Position numbers and translations under genes: made by a program
Assembly (NCBI GenBank): GCA_963761975.1
Contig: CAVXIR010000007.1
Span: 1,534,728 to 1,598,727 of the forward strand
Length of the DNA: 64,000 nucleotides
Direction of reading: 5' to 3'
Source of the DNA: JAMQPK01 sp963761975
Lineage (GTDB): Bacteria > Acidobacteriota > Vicinamibacteria > Vicinamibacterales > JAMQPK01
In this document: positions 17,727 through 27,344 of the stretch, piece by piece
Layout of the letters: each line of letters starts with the position of its first letter
Position numbering within the stretch: position 1 is the stretch's first letter
Notes under the pieces: model-generated
Databases searched by the model: none
Told to the model about the DNA's origin: nothing
What the model saw: only the letters and a program-made list of their open reading frames with translations

Positions 17727-20363
17727 ATGATGTGGATACGTGAGCTATGGCAGCGTGTTCGGTCGCTTCGCAGGCGCAATGTGCTTGAAAGTGGCCTCGA
17801 CGAAGAGATTCGGTTCCACATCGATGAACAAACACAAAAGAATCTTCGCGCCGGCGTGAGTCCCGACGAGGCCCGGCGCCAGGCTTTGTTGAAGTTCGGT
17901 GGAATAGAAAGTGTCAAGGAAAGCACGCGCGACGAGTTCCGGCCCGCGCTCCTCGAAGACACGATGCGGGATCTTCGCTATGGGTTCCGGGTAATGTCCC
18001 GGACACCGTCGTTCGCGGTTGCGGTCGTCAGCGTGCTGGCGGTTGGCATCGGCGCGAGCACCGCGATGTTCAGCGTCGTGAACACTGTCCTGCTGCGTCC
18101 GCTGCCTTTCGAGGAGCCGGAACGCCTGGTGCGGATCTACACCCGGACACCGGGCCCGGACGGCGGACCCTTCGAGCTCTCCCCCGGCAAGTTCTACGAC
18201 TGGCAACGGGATGCGGAGTCGTTCGAGGGCATGGCGATGTACCAATGCTGCGGCTTTAGAGAGCTGGCGCTCACGGGCACGGGCACTGCGCGAACAGTAC
18301 GTGCGACGGCGGTGAGCGCGGGCTTTTTCGACGTCGTCGGAGCCCGACCGGTGCTCGGGCGCGTCTTTCGGCAAGAGGAGGACACGCCAGGCGGCCGGTT
18401 CGTGATCGTCCTGAGCGACCCCTTCTGGAGATCCGAGTTCGCCGGAAATCCGGACGTGGTCGGCCGCTCGCTGAAGCTCAACGACCAGGCGTACACCATC
18501 GTCGGAGTACTGCCGGCCACTGCCTCGGTTGCGTCATGGACCGGGATGGCGAGCGACGTCTGGATTCCCCTCGCACTCAACGACAAGCAGCGGGCCGCCC
18601 GTGGGAATCACAATCTGTATGGCGTCGCACGTCTGAAGCGAGATGTCGAACTGGCGCAGGCGCAAGCGGAGATGGATGCAATCTCCACACGGCTCGCGCG
18701 TGCGTTTCCCCAAACCGACGGACAAGGCTGGGGAGCGATGGTCATGCCGCTGCAGGAGGATATCGTAGGCAATAGCCGCACGATGCTTCTCACCCTGCTC
18801 GGCGCCGTCGGGTTGGTCCTCCTTATCGCGTGCGCCAACGTCGGCAACCTGCTATTCACTCGCGCCCTGAGCCGACGCAAAGAGATCGCGATTCGCTCAG
18901 CGCTTGGAGCGGGACGCGCACGAGTTTTTAAGCAGCTGTTGACCGAAGCCTTGCTGTTCGCAGGCGCCGGCGGCGCGCTCGGGCTTCTGCTCGCGTACGG
19001 GACACTCACGTCGGCCTCGACGCTGCTTGCCAGCCAGGTGCCGAGGGCGGAGGAAATCTCGATCGATGGGCGAGTGTTAATGTTCGCGGTTGGGATGTCG
19101 ATGCTCACGGGCATCCTCGCGGGCACGCTGCCGGCGCTGCGTGCAGGCTGGTTCGACCTCAACGACGTACTGAAGGAAGGCGGGCGCAGCAAGGGAGCGG
19201 TCGGTGTCGGCACGCGCCGCGTGCTCATCGTATGCGAAGTCGCGCTGTCGCTGGTGTTGCTGATGGGCGCTGGCCTGATGATCCAGAGCCTGCTGGCTCT
19301 TAGGTCCGGCGACACCGGCTTCCAGCCTAACAATGTTCTGACGATGAAGGTGAGACTCGTGCCCGCACGATACCGGACGCCGGCACAGCGATCGTCATTC
19401 TTCGAGGCAGTGTTGCAGCGCATTCGCACACTGCCCGGTGTCGAGGCGGCCGGAACGATCGACGACCTGCCCTTTGCCGACGGATCCTCACAGCCTCTCA
19501 TGCTCGAGGGATACGCGCCTCAGCGCGACCCCGTGGCCGTGCAGGTTCGGCAGATTACACCTGGCTACATGCGTGCCATGGGAATTCAGGTGCTCCGTGG
19601 ACGCGACATCGTCGACAGCGATACGGAGGCGCTGCTAGTGAGCGCGGACGCCGCGAAGCTGTATTGGGGAAGAGACGATCCGATCGGACGCCGTGCAACC
19701 CTGCCAGCCGTGTCGAAAACCGTCCTTCGGCCAGTGGTCGGAATCGTGGGCGACATAAAGCAGCGGAATTTGACTGAAGCCACGACGCCGACTGTGTATT
19801 TCTACACCCGTGGCGAGCCATATAGCAGGGCAACGTTTGTTTTACGGACATCAGTGCCTCCCGCCACGCTCGCACAGCCTGCCGCGGCAGCGATCCGCGA
19901 GATCGATCCCGAGCAGCCGGTCGGAGATATCCAGACGATGGTGCAGATGCTCGACGAGGAACTAGCGCCGCAGCGCTTCAGTGCGCTGCTATTTGGAATC
20001 TTTGCAGGAATCGCGCTGCTGCTCGCCGCAGTGGGAATCTACAGCGTGCTTTCGCACATCGTCCGGGGACGCAGCCGCGAGATCGGGCTCAGAATCGCAC
20101 TGGGCGCGCAGAGAGCCGACGTCCTTCGTCAAGTGATCGTCCAGGGCATGTCGCCCGCGCTCGTCGGCATCGCAGCCGGAACGATCGCCGCGATCGCGTC
20201 GGCGAAGGTCATGGAAACGCTCGTCTTTGGCGTGAGCGCATCAGATCCGCTGACACTTGCCGCTGTAGCGGCCACGCTGACGTTTGTCGCGTTAATGGCC
20301 AGCCTGGTGCCAGCGTATCGCGCGTTACAATTCGACCCCGTGAACCTCTTGCGCGAGGAGTAG
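17727..20363 (+). CDS. ADOP-type orphan permease (intact)
   Basis: The product is 878 residues from the ATG at 17727 (MMWIRELWQRVRSLRRRN). The ORF is open upstream over the PadR gene in another frame, but homology starts here. Features are LDEEIRFHIDEQTQKNLRAG, the helix VLAVGIGASTAMFSVVNTVL, the MacB_PCD domain, GLVLLIACANVGNLLFTRAL, VALSLVLLMGAGLMIQSLLA and a C-terminal FtsX domain ending FDPVNLLREE. An inner-membrane location is expected. The next gene on the strand is the exported HEAT-repeat protein 114 bases on, which may be co-transcribed. Substrate unknown. Confidence 0.92.
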   Translation: MMWIRELWQRVRSLRRRNVLESGLDEEIRFHIDEQTQKNLRAGVSPDEARRQALLKFGGIESVKESTRDEFRPALLEDTMRDLRYGFRVMSRTPSFAVAVVSVLAVGIGASTAMFSVVNTVLLRPLPFEEPERLVRIYTRTPGPDGGPFELSPGKFYDWQRDAESFEGMAMYQCCGFRELALTGTGTARTVRATAVSAGFFDVVGARPVLGRVFRQEEDTPGGRFVIVLSDPFWRSEFAGNPDVVGRSLKLNDQAYTIVGVLPATASVASWTGMASDVWIPLALNDKQRAARGNHNLYGVARLKRDVELAQAQAEMDAISTRLARAFPQTDGQGWGAMVMPLQEDIVGNSRTMLLTLLGAVGLVLLIACANVGNLLFTRALSRRKEIAIRSALGAGRARVFKQLLTEALLFAGAGGALGLLLAYGTLTSASTLLASQVPRAEEISIDGRVLMFAVGMSMLTGILAGTLPALRAGWFDLNDVLKEGGRSKGAVGVGTRRVLIVCEVALSLVLLMGAGLMIQSLLALRSGDTGFQPNNVLTMKVRLVPARYRTPAQRSSFFEAVLQRIRTLPGVEAAGTIDDLPFADGSSQPLMLEGYAPQRDPVAVQVRQITPGYMRAMGIQVLRGRDIVDSDTEALLVSADAAKLYWGRDDPIGRRATLPAVSKTVLRPVVGIVGDIKQRNLTEATTPTVYFYTRGEPYSRATFVLRTSVPPATLAQPAAAAIREIDPEQPVGDIQTMVQMLDEELAPQRFSALLFGIFAGIALLLAAVGIYSVLSHIVRGRSREIGLRIALGAQRADVLRQVIVQGMSPALVGIAAGTIAAIASAKVMETLVFGVSASDPLTLAAVAATLTFVALMASLVPAYRALQFDPVNLLREE

Positions 20364-20477
20364 GAGCAGCTTGTCCTTCCGACGAAAGCATCGTCGTCCC
20401 TTGAGACGGAGAGCTGCCGACAGCGCTGCGTCGGAGTCCTTCAGCGCCTCAATCAGCGCCGACACGACGGCTGGCCC

Positions 20478-21461
20478 ATGAAGAACCTGACTCTCTCCTG
20501 CAGCCTGGTTGGCGTCATTGCCCTTGCGCCTGCCCATGCGGCGCAGCGCACAGCAACAGACAAGGAGCTCGCGGCGGTGATCGAGATGCTGCGGTCGCCG
20601 GACCCTGTCGTCCGCACTCGTGGCGCGTGCACCCGGAAGGTGTTCGATGCCAAGGCCACCGCCGCGATTCCGGCGCTCGTTCGCCTCCTCAACGACGCGG
20701 AGCCGGTCGCGCCGCAGGTGTGCCGGCAGGATCAGCGACAGTGGTCGGGAGACGAACGACCGACTACGCCCGGAGAGGAGGCCGCTCGCGCGTTGGTGCG
20801 AATTGGCCCCGCGTCGCTCGACTCTTTGATCAGAGTCGTTCGGGACGGTGGCAGCACTGCACGCAGGAACTCCGCCTGGGCGCTCGGTGCGCTCGACGAC
20901 GAGCGATCGGTTGATGCGCTGATGACGGCGCTTCGCGACCAGGACGAAGCGGTTCGAGAGCAGGCCGCATGGGCGCTGGGCGCGATCAACGACGCGAGAG
21001 CCGTGCCCGCGCTGGTGACAACGTTGCGCGACGCGTCCGCAGACGTTCGGCATCAGGCCGCCTGGGCATTGGGCGCGATTAACGATGCGAGAGCCGTTGA
21101 CGCGCTGGTGAGCGCACTGCAGGATTCGGACGCGAGGACCCGGGAGCAGGCCGTGTGGGCACTGGGCGCGATCAACGACGCGAGAGCCGTGCCCGCGCTG
21201 GTGACAACGTTGCGCGACGCGTCCGCCGACGTTCGGCATCAGGCCGCCTGGGCATTGGGCGCGATTAACGATGCGAGAGCCGTTGACGCGCTGGTGAGCG
21301 CACTGCAGGATTCGGACGCGAGGACCCGGGAGCAGGCCGCGTGGGCACTGGGCGCGATTGGCGATGCAAGGGCGGCCGCAGGTCTGGCCGCGGCGCTCAA
21401 GGATTCGGATGCGCGCGTGCGCAGGCAGGTGGCGTGGGCGCTCGGCGCCATGGCCCGGTAG
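20478..21461 (+). CDS. Exported HEAT-repeat protein
   Basis: The product is 327 residues with a signal peptide (MKNLTLSCSLVGVIALAPAHA), followed by about eight HEAT-like units of 31 residues. Each contains a core like QAAWALGAINDARAV..L...L.D. HEAT solenoids serve as protein-binding scaffolds, so this is probably a periplasmic binding partner, not an enzyme. Four of the units derive from a recent duplication visible at DNA level (186 bp, see repeat). The antisense strand is open over most of the gene, a side effect of the repeat. It follows an ADOP permease. Similar HEAT proteins sit next to PadR or M56-type sensors in these bacteria, but here no such partner is visible. Confidence 0.85.
   Translation: MKNLTLSCSLVGVIALAPAHAAQRTATDKELAAVIEMLRSPDPVVRTRGACTRKVFDAKATAAIPALVRLLNDAEPVAPQVCRQDQRQWSGDERPTTPGEEAARALVRIGPASLDSLIRVVRDGGSTARRNSAWALGALDDERSVDALMTALRDQDEAVREQAAWALGAINDARAVPALVTTLRDASADVRHQAAWALGAINDARAVDALVSALQDSDARTREQAVWALGAINDARAVPALVTTLRDASADVRHQAAWALGAINDARAVDALVSALQDSDARTREQAAWALGAIGDARAAAGLAAALKDSDARVRRQVAWALGAMAR
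20958..21329 (+). repeat. Two tandem near-identical 186-bp units in the HEAT gene
   Basis: The segment 20958-21143 is repeated at 21144-21329 with only a few base differences, and a third copy begins at 21330. Each unit encodes 62 residues, that is two HEAT repeats. Near identity at synonymous sites shows a recent expansion, or gene conversion, within the coding sequence. Confidence 0.85.
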
Positions 21462-21521
21462 TCATGACGCGTGGAATTTTTGGCGCACGAGTGCTAAATC
21501 CAATCACGAGTGCCAAATCCA

Positions 21522-21955
21522 ATGCTGCGCGTGCTGCTTTCACGAGTTCGCGGAACCTTCCGCCGATCTCGGGCTGAACGAAGAAGTGGACGAAGAACTG
21601 GACGACGAACTCCGGGAGCATCTGACACTGCTCCAGGAGGGCTTCGAGCGCCGCGGCATGGATCCGACTGAGGCGTTCTACGCGCACGCCGCCAGTTTGG
21701 CGGTGTGACTCAAATCAAGAGCAGCTGATGGAGCGACGCACGATGCGCGTTGCAGAAGATGTCACGCGAGAAGTCAGGCACGCTGCTCGTGGTCTCAGGC
21801 GCAGCCCGGGCTTTTCCCTCGCCGTGATCCTGACGCTGGCCCTCGGCATCGGCGGCAACACCGCCGTCTTCTCCGTCGTTGATCAGCTCCTGCTGCGGCC
21901 GCTGCCGTACCAGGACGGTGACCAGCTCGTGACGGTCGAAGAGTCGTGCTTCGAT
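21522..21955 (+). pseudogene. Truncated ADOP permease remnant
   Basis: Starting at the ATG 21522, the sense LRVLLSRVRGTFRR passes by frameshift to VDEELDDELREHL..LQEGFERRG. Near 21700 it passes again to FGGVTQIK, then RGLRRSPGFSLAVILTLALGIGGNTAVFSVV and LLLRPLPYQDGDQLVTVEE. Homology stops near 21950, so more than 80 percent of the gene is gone. This is a seventh ADOP copy in real decay, not a sequencing artefact, because the whole C-terminal part is missing. Confidence 0.8.
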
Positions 21956-21986
21956 CACCAACCTACGCCACGCCAGCTTCTTCTCT

Positions 21987-23224
21987 TCAAACGGCCGTCG
22001 CAGCTTCCTTCAGGCATCGGACGGCTCGTTTAAGTTGGTTGTCCTCTCCGCTCCAAACCGCCTCAGGCGAAAGCGGCTCTTCGATGTCCGGTACGAGCCC
22101 GCGCCCTTCGAGGTTCGTTCCGTGCCACGTGAAATACGCCGCGACTGGAAGGACAACCCGATAGCCGAAGCCAACCTTGAACGCGCTCGTCGCCACTAAT
22201 CTGCCAGGGGTCTTCACCCCGACCAATTTCGCCAATCGATACTCTGATGCGAATGCGGCAACCATTTCGGCAGCGCTTGCCGAATGCTCGTTCACCAGCA
22301 TTGCGACTCGGCCGTGATGCGGTTTTCGACCGAGCGCCTCGGTGAACACAGCAACGGACCTGCTCGCTCGCGCGAATCTGAAGATCAGAGGTACCACTCC
22401 CAGCTTTGATTTGGGAATCCGGTCGAACGCCGGCAGACGCTCCTTGTCGAATCCCTTTCGTGCAACATCGCGGCTGACGCTATATCCCACGCCGCGCCGA
22501 TCAGAACAGAGTTGACTCATGAGCCGTAGGCAACCGATGCCACCGCCGGTGTTCCCCCGAAGGTCGATGACCAGTCGAGCGCATCCGAGCTCGGCTACGG
22601 CCTGGCTGATGTCGCGCGCCACATCCATGCCGAGAATGCCCGGGAACATGCTCACCCTGACCAGGCCGACGCCGTCGGTAAGCCTTGACGCAGTCACTAC
22701 TTGATCGGGCACTACCATCGGCCGTTGTTTCTCTTTCGATCCAGGAATGGCCAATGTGGCGTTCGAGACGGACCCGTCGCCCCGGCGAAACGTGATCGAG
22801 TAAGTCTCTCCCAATGCGAACGGCATCGCATCGGGCGGGACGAGTTCGTTGTCACCGATTTTGAGCAGCACGTCACCGGATTGAATGCCTGCCTGCGCCG
22901 CGACTCCGCCGGGATGGACGTCCTGAAACATCCATCTGGTACCGTCGCCTGTTTCCGCCTTCATGAGGGTGGCCGCAATCGCGATTCTGCCGCCGCCCGT
23001 GCATGCTTCTCATTAAAGAACCCGGTGTGGCTCGCCCCGAGTTGCTTCAGCATGGAGTTCATCGCCAGCTCGAACGTTTCACCGCTGTTGCTGCCAACGA
23101 TCTCGCGTTCGTGTTCCTGCCGAAGCTTCATGGTGTCCGCGTCTGGGCCCATGAACTTCCTGTCCACTGTTCGAAGGACCGTAGCGAACACTTCACGGCG
23201 TTGGGATTCGGTTAAGAACTCCAC
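21987..23224 (-). pseudogene. S41 family peptidase with PDZ domain, frameshifted
   Basis: This is a carboxyl-terminal-processing-type serine peptidase. The N-terminal part (LTESQRREVFATVLRTVDRKF, GASHTGFFNEKHARAA) is read from a probable GTG at 23224. Near 22990 the frame shifts within a GGC-rich run. The second part has a PDZ domain (VHPGGVAAQAGIQSGDVLLKIGD), the core LVIDLRGNTGGGIGCL, and the Ser/Lys dyad region (NEHSASAAEMVAAF, then GVKTPGR). No signal peptide is seen. It starts about 10 bases after the CHAT gene stop on the same strand, so the two were probably one operon. The shift may be an assembly error, because both halves are well preserved. Confidence 0.8.
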
Positions 23225-23234
23225 GGTGCCGTTC

Positions 23235-25891
23235 TCATTGGGTTGCGGCTCGCGGCGGCAAGACGATAGCGGCACTGTCGCCGTTCACAAGTACGCCGCT
23301 CCACAGCTTCGGGACAGCTTCTGGACCAAACTGCTGGAGCATCTTCAGTTTTGCTCGCCGCATCGCGTCTCCGATGTCCGTTCCCGTCGCGAGCTGGCGG
23401 TAGAATTCGCGCATCAGAGCGAGACTAAACCGATCATCCGCCGTCCAAAGGTTAGCTACCACCGTTCTCGCGCCGGCCGCAAGGAACGGGCGAACGAGGC
23501 TCGCAACTCCCTCCTGGCCGTGGACAGTGCCTGCTCCTGTGTCACACGCGGACAGCGTTACCAGATCCGCCCCGAGGCGCAACGCCAGGATCTCCCTCGC
23601 TTGAAAGAGGCCGTCTTCTGCCCCGCCGGGCCGGAGAACCAACGCAGAACGCGCCGGGAATTTCGTGCTTACGATTCCGTGCAGCGCAAAGTGAAGCACC
23701 TTGTAATCGTGAAGCGGCTGCCTCTTCAGTTCCAGCTCTGTCGCCAAGTCACCGAGCAGAACGGTAGACGTTGTACCAAACGCAGTGCCTACGGACCGAG
23801 CCTCGTCGTTCGCGGAAGGCAGGGCTGGCAATTGAGTCGCCTCTAAATCGTAAACCCCGCGGGAAATCGCCCCGAAAGGCGACACTGCTCCGGCTGACGC
23901 TGGATTTTCGATCGGCGTTGTTGGAGAGGCGCTGACCGCCAACGCCGACCTCAACTGCGCACTCTGCGATCTGACGGTTACGCAGAACGACCAGCACAGA
24001 ACCCGATGGAACGTATGAGATGACGTGAGAATCGAGAAGCAGCTTGCCGGACTCCGTGACCAGCACCTCGAACGGTAGTTGGTGAAGGTCCCCATCAGCA
24101 CTCACGACGATGCGCTTGCGAGCCGCAATCTCAGGAAGTCGATCTCAGCAGGATCTGCCCGACGGTCCTCGCCTCAGTACGCACGTCGGCTCCCCCACGA
24201 ATTCCTTTCACCAAAGGCTCAAGCGCCTCGTGAATGGCAGTCCTTCCACCGAACCGATGTACGCGTGCCGCGTTCCTCGTCGCTACGACAGCGTAGGAGT
24301 TCGGCTCCGCCAACGCGAATTCAAGTAATACTTCATCCGCTCGAAGCACTCGCTGCAGATCCCTCAACGTCGTTGGTTTTCGCGGGGCTGTACGGGTGCG
24401 GTTGAATAGCTCTGTCGACAGCGGAGCCAGTTGCTCCTCTGCGACGAAGATCTGGTCTAGGAGACGCTGACGCTCGGCGCGGCCGTTTGCGCGTAGCAAT
24501 CTCAACTGAAGGCCCGAGATACGACGCTCTGCAGCGCGAAATGCCGCAGGTTTCGTGACATTGGCGACTGGTGTCGCTAAGAGAAGTTCCAGCAGCGAGC
24601 GACCCCTCGCCTGTTCAACCACTGAGAACAGCCGAGCGGGATCCGCCCGTGAACCCTCGAGGCGAATGCGCGCGAGGAAAACATCGTTCATGCCCCCGAT
24701 GACCCGGCTTCGCACCCAAGGGCTGCTTGCGCTTGTCAGTAGACCTTCCAAAAGATCGGTCGCCTCTTCGAGCAGGGCTGCAGCGTCCGCGTACCGCCGT
24801 TCGGAGACGCGGAGATCCGCCAATTGTGCAAGCAGGCGAGGCAGCAGAAGTCTCTCGGCCATGTTGCGCGCGATCTCGATGCCTTCACGCAGTGTCTTGT
24901 CCGCCTCGGCTGGCTTGTTGCTGGCGCGCTGGATTCTCGCGAGCTCGAGGGCAATCTCCGCAAGGATTCGGTTGCCGCCAGCTTTCCGGGCGAGATCGGC
25001 AGCGTGAGCAAGTAGTTCCAGCGCTTCGTCAGTCTGTTTGCGTTGGTAGGCAATCTGACCCTGCATCAATGTCAGTTCGGCTTGGTACCCTAGCGAGCCG
25101 TTGCGTGTGGCAACAGCAAGGGCGTCTTTGAGAAGCCGCTCCGCTTCGACGAATCGTCCCAGCCTCACTAGCGCATTGCCCTTCCCTAGATACGTCAATA
25201 CTGGGAACTGCAGATCCGGGATCGCCGTCGCGACTTTGAGCGCCCGATCGTAGAAGTCGAGTGCTTGTTCCGACCGATCGAGCTGAACGTAGCCGTGCCC
25301 GAAGAGCGTGAGCCACCGAACGACCGACGCCGCATCGCGATTTGATTCCGCGATCTTCAGCGCCTGTCCCAGTTTGATCACGCTGCTATTGACGTCGCCG
25401 AGGAGGAAGGCAACGAGGCCGAGTTCGCCTTGCGCGCGGTTGGCCCAGGCAGACTCACCTAGCTTCTCGGCCAGCTTCAAAGCCTCACTCCAGGACTGCT
25501 CCGCAAGCGATGGATCGAGATCTACGTCCGTCTCGCCTTTGATGATCAGGGTCCTGAGCCGGAGGCGCTCGTCGCTCTGGACGATCGGGGCCTCGAGATA
25601 CTCGGCTAGACGCTGCGAGACCTCAGGTACTGGCAGTCGAGGAAGTTGACCGCGCAAGTGGTTGATTTGCGCGTACAGAACATTGCGGCGATCGCCGCGC
25701 GCAGCGTAAAGGCGTTCAGCCTCGGCGTAAAGCGGCGCGGCTCGCGTCCAGGCTTTCACCCAGGCGAGGCGATCGGCTTGTTCAATCAGCTTCGCTGGGT
25801 CGGAGCCGGTCTGTGCGAAGCCGGCAGCGTAAAAATGGCAAAGAACAAAACTAAAACGACGCGCCGAGAGAACGAAATGACAGTTCTCCAT
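23235..25891 (-). pseudogene. TPR-CHAT domain protein, two frameshifts
   Basis: The gene is read from the ATG at 25891, with a signal-like segment (FSFVLCHFYAAGFA). About 13 degenerate TPR helical repeats follow, including ALKLAEKLGESAWANRAQGE and ALDFYDRALKVATA. Then comes a linker typical of CHAT proteins (FSVVEQARGRSLLELLLA). The frame shifts near 24138 into VVSADGDLHQLPFEVLV and again near 23980 into the CHAT caspase-like domain. The catalytic His (VLHFALHGI) and Cys (VTLSACDTGAG) are present, followed by VVANLWTADDRFSLALMREF. If the shifts are sequencing errors the protein is about 885 residues and catalytically intact. The neighbour is an S41 peptidase. CHAT proteins cleave partner proteins; the target here is unknown. 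Confidence 0.82.
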
Positions 25892-26213
25892 GCCATGGCA
25901 GACTCCCGCTGATCTCACTGGGTGCTCAATACGTTCTACAGCGACGAGCAGACTGATTCAAGGCACAAGATTGTGATCGCGCATTCTGCGAGCAACGATC
26001 GCATACCCTACGCGTACCGTACAGACCGCCCGAAATACAGCCGCCTCAAGGAGTCGGAGAGAATGGCCGCACGTCCTCTCTGTTCCGCTGACGAACACGC
26101 TCGCCGATGGCCAAGCGCGGCAAGTGTCCGTAGTTGACGCACCTAATGCCATCCGAGGAAGGCATCAACTCGGTCGACCATGTGGACCGATTGCTTGATA
26201 GCATTGCGGCAAA
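25892..26213. other. Intergenic region between TPR-CHAT gene and ATPase cassette
   Basis: About 320 bases that must hold the divergent promoters of the TPR-CHAT gene and the three-gene cassette. A 34-codon reading frame from the ATG at 26146 (MPSEEGINSVDHVDRLLD) runs towards the cassette and stops just inside its first gene. It could be a broken original N-terminus. I see no good promoter boxes. Confidence 0.4.
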
Positions 26214-27344
26214 ATGGAAGCCGTCGACGGTCACATCCTCCCTTCCCTAATTGTTCATGCGGATTGGAGTTCCGACCGCAGGAAGCGATGGATGGCCTCC
26301 GCAATCTGGGACTCAGAGGTCTATAGATTGATCTCACCAGAAGCAGTCGGCGACACGACCACTTTGATCCAGCGGCTGGTGTACTACCCAAACGCTTTTG
26401 CCGACCTGGAAGGGCCCCTGCCATCAACGCGACCGAGCACCCCAGGCGCGCGAGCGGAGGAGAGGGCGGTGGATCGGCTGGTTCGACGTCTAAGGGAGAT
26501 CGATGTCGGACTCGTGAATTCGCCATTACTCGACCGACGACTTGACCACGACCCGAACGTCGCGGTTCCGTGGATGACTTTCGAGAGTCGCTCGTCTCAA
26601 GCGTCGCGAGTCATGACGGCACTCACTCAAAACGTCCCCGCGCCTGGCGATGATGTGTCACTCGACAGGCTCCTGGCTAGCCGTCGCGCGCTTCAATCGA
26701 TGTGGCGGCGCTGGGCCTATTTCGAACGACGCGATGAAGGTTGGCGGACGATGCTGCCCTACCGTTCGGCGACCCTGCTGGAACGAATCGTCGCACCGGG
26801 AAATCCGCAGGACGAAAAAGCAGCAACCAGTGAGCTTCGCGACAAAGTTGTAGATGCGATTTCCCTGTCCGAGGGATTACGGAATAAGGATATTCGTGAA
26901 CGCTACCTTGCATTGAAAATCACGCGCGTAAAAGAGGCCAGGCTCCGAAGCTACCGGTTGTTTCCCAAGGATTCCTTCACCATCAAGGTCGATAGGGCGC
27001 CTGGCCTTGTCGACTATATCGAGTACGCGCCGGACGCTGTCGACATTATCGGTGAGCGCGGGGACGGCGTCGCCAGCCTCCGCGTGTCGCTTGATCTGCT
27101 CGAGATGCTCGAGCTCGTCGGAAGTGGGTACAGGCCTACAACGTCGGACCTGCAGGGCCTCTTTGTCAATCTACTCATCTTTAGGAATGAGCTGCTTACC
27201 ACGACGTTTGACGAGGTTCTCGTTACCACCGACGACCAGGAGTTCTACAAGATTGCAGCTCAAGGCGGAGCAGACGGAATTCGCCTCGTACTCGAAAAGA
27301 ACGCCACGACGGACGGCGTCACTGGCAAGGAGGCAACGTCATGA
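26214..27344 (+). CDS. Unknown protein, first gene of the ATPase cassette
   Basis: The product is 376 residues and not recognised with confidence. The first 50 residues (LPSLIVHADWSSDRRKRWMA) resemble the start of DUF429-like proteins. From about residue 80 on it resembles the C-terminal part of large helical P-loop proteins of defence modules (WRTMLPYRSATLLERI, YIEYAPDAVDIIGERG, GYRPTTSDLQGLFVNLLIF). No P-loop is present. The gene may therefore be a chimera, or a large ATPase that lost its N-terminus; a stop lies just upstream in frame, and no ribosome binding site precedes the ATG. Its stop overlaps the start of the next gene (ATGA), so it is still coupled to the cassette. Function unknown. 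Confidence 0.6.
   Translation: MEAVDGHILPSLIVHADWSSDRRKRWMASAIWDSEVYRLISPEAVGDTTTLIQRLVYYPNAFADLEGPLPSTRPSTPGARAEERAVDRLVRRLREIDVGLVNSPLLDRRLDHDPNVAVPWMTFESRSSQASRVMTALTQNVPAPGDDVSLDRLLASRRALQSMWRRWAYFERRDEGWRTMLPYRSATLLERIVAPGNPQDEKAATSELRDKVVDAISLSEGLRNKDIRERYLALKITRVKEARLRSYRLFPKDSFTIKVDRAPGLVDYIEYAPDAVDIIGERGDGVASLRVSLDLLEMLELVGSGYRPTTSDLQGLFVNLLIFRNELLTTTFDEVLVTTDDQEFYKIAAQGGADGIRLVLEKNATTDGVTGKEATS

Noticed and set aside
20325..21239. 304-codon ORF on the minus strand over the HEAT-repeat gene
   Set aside because: It is antisense to a clear HEAT gene with a signal peptide. The open frame comes from the 186-bp repeat, and its product is repetitive Gly/Arg/Val-rich sequence without a domain.
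20958..21361. Possible CRISPR-like repeat array
   Set aside because: The repeats are coding, 186 bp long and directly adjacent with no spacers. They encode HEAT units.
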